Assembly: GCA_035253645.1 (NCBI GenBank)
Contig: DATFBW010000255.1
Coordinates: 1 to 6,746, forward strand
DNA from: DASYRX01 sp035253645
GTDB lineage: Bacteria > Gemmatimonadota > Gemmatimonadetes > Gemmatimonadales > Gemmatimonadaceae
DNA length: 6,746 bases
Direction of reading: 5' to 3'
Shown: positions 6,739-6,746 of the stretch, piece after piece
Position numbering within the stretch: position 1 is the stretch's first letter
Layout: every line of letters begins with the position of its first letter
Notes under the pieces: generated by a model
The model's input: only the letters and a program-made list of their open reading frames with translations
Databases searched by the model: none
Told to the model about the DNA's origin: nothing
Made by a program: the position numbers and the translations under genes

Positions 6739-6746
6739 CGGCAGCG
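6735..6746 (+). CDS. Start of a further ORF, possibly ybeY, cut by window edge
   Basis: ATG at 6735 overlaps the preceding TGA stop (6736-6738) as ATGA, the same coupling seen at two other junctions in this window. Only four codons (Met-Thr-Ala-Ala) are visible. A GGGAG lies about 10 bases upstream, within the previous gene. The guess that it is the rRNA endonuclease gene ybeY rests only on the common order phoH, 7TM-HD gene, ybeY in other bacteria. The protein itself cannot be identified from four residues. Confidence 0.4.

Overview
The window is a gene-dense stretch of a GC-rich bacterial chromosome. By eye it is roughly 65% G+C, with strong third-position G/C bias in every gene. It holds two gene clusters that diverge from one short gap at about 1910-2079. 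The lineage cannot be fixed from sequence alone. A PgpH-type 7TM-HD phosphohydrolase directly after a PhoH ATPase, a PorV-like outer-membrane protein candidate and high G+C together argue against the common high-GC Proteobacteria and Actinobacteria. They fit a diderm phylum such as Gemmatimonadota or Acidobacteriota; Gemmatimonadota is a low-confidence guess.

Left, minus strand (1-1909): a secreted or outer-membrane protein of unknown function (1004-1909) is read first. It runs through an ATGA start-stop overlap into rlmN, the 23S rRNA A2503 / tRNA A37 methyltransferase. rlmN is cut by the window edge only a few residues short of its expected end, and all its catalytic cysteines are present.

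Right, plus strand (2080-6746): a small VanZ-family membrane protein, a bacterial-type aspartyl-tRNA synthetase (aspS), a PhoH/YbeZ-type ATPase (phoH) and a 7TM-HD phosphohydrolase related to PgpH/YqfF follow one another with 4-11 base overlaps or a 3-base gap. The last four codons begin a further ORF, by context probably ybeY. No terminator is visible between them, so this looks like one translationally coupled operon. It joins tRNA charging, RNA/ribosome maturation (PhoH with YbeY) and probable c-di-AMP breakdown. With rlmN across the divergent gap, the theme is translation.

Two things stand out. First, the word GTTAGG (mostly CGTTAGG, complement CCTAACG) occurs 15 times on either strand. 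It falls almost always in one of two codon phases (Leu-Gly TTA-GGC or Leu-Thr CTA-ACG), far above chance for this composition. Second, the PgpH-like protein is in frame and keeps all its metal ligands but lacks the large extracellular N-terminal domain typical of the family. No CRISPR array, insertion sequence, RNA gene or defence system was seen.
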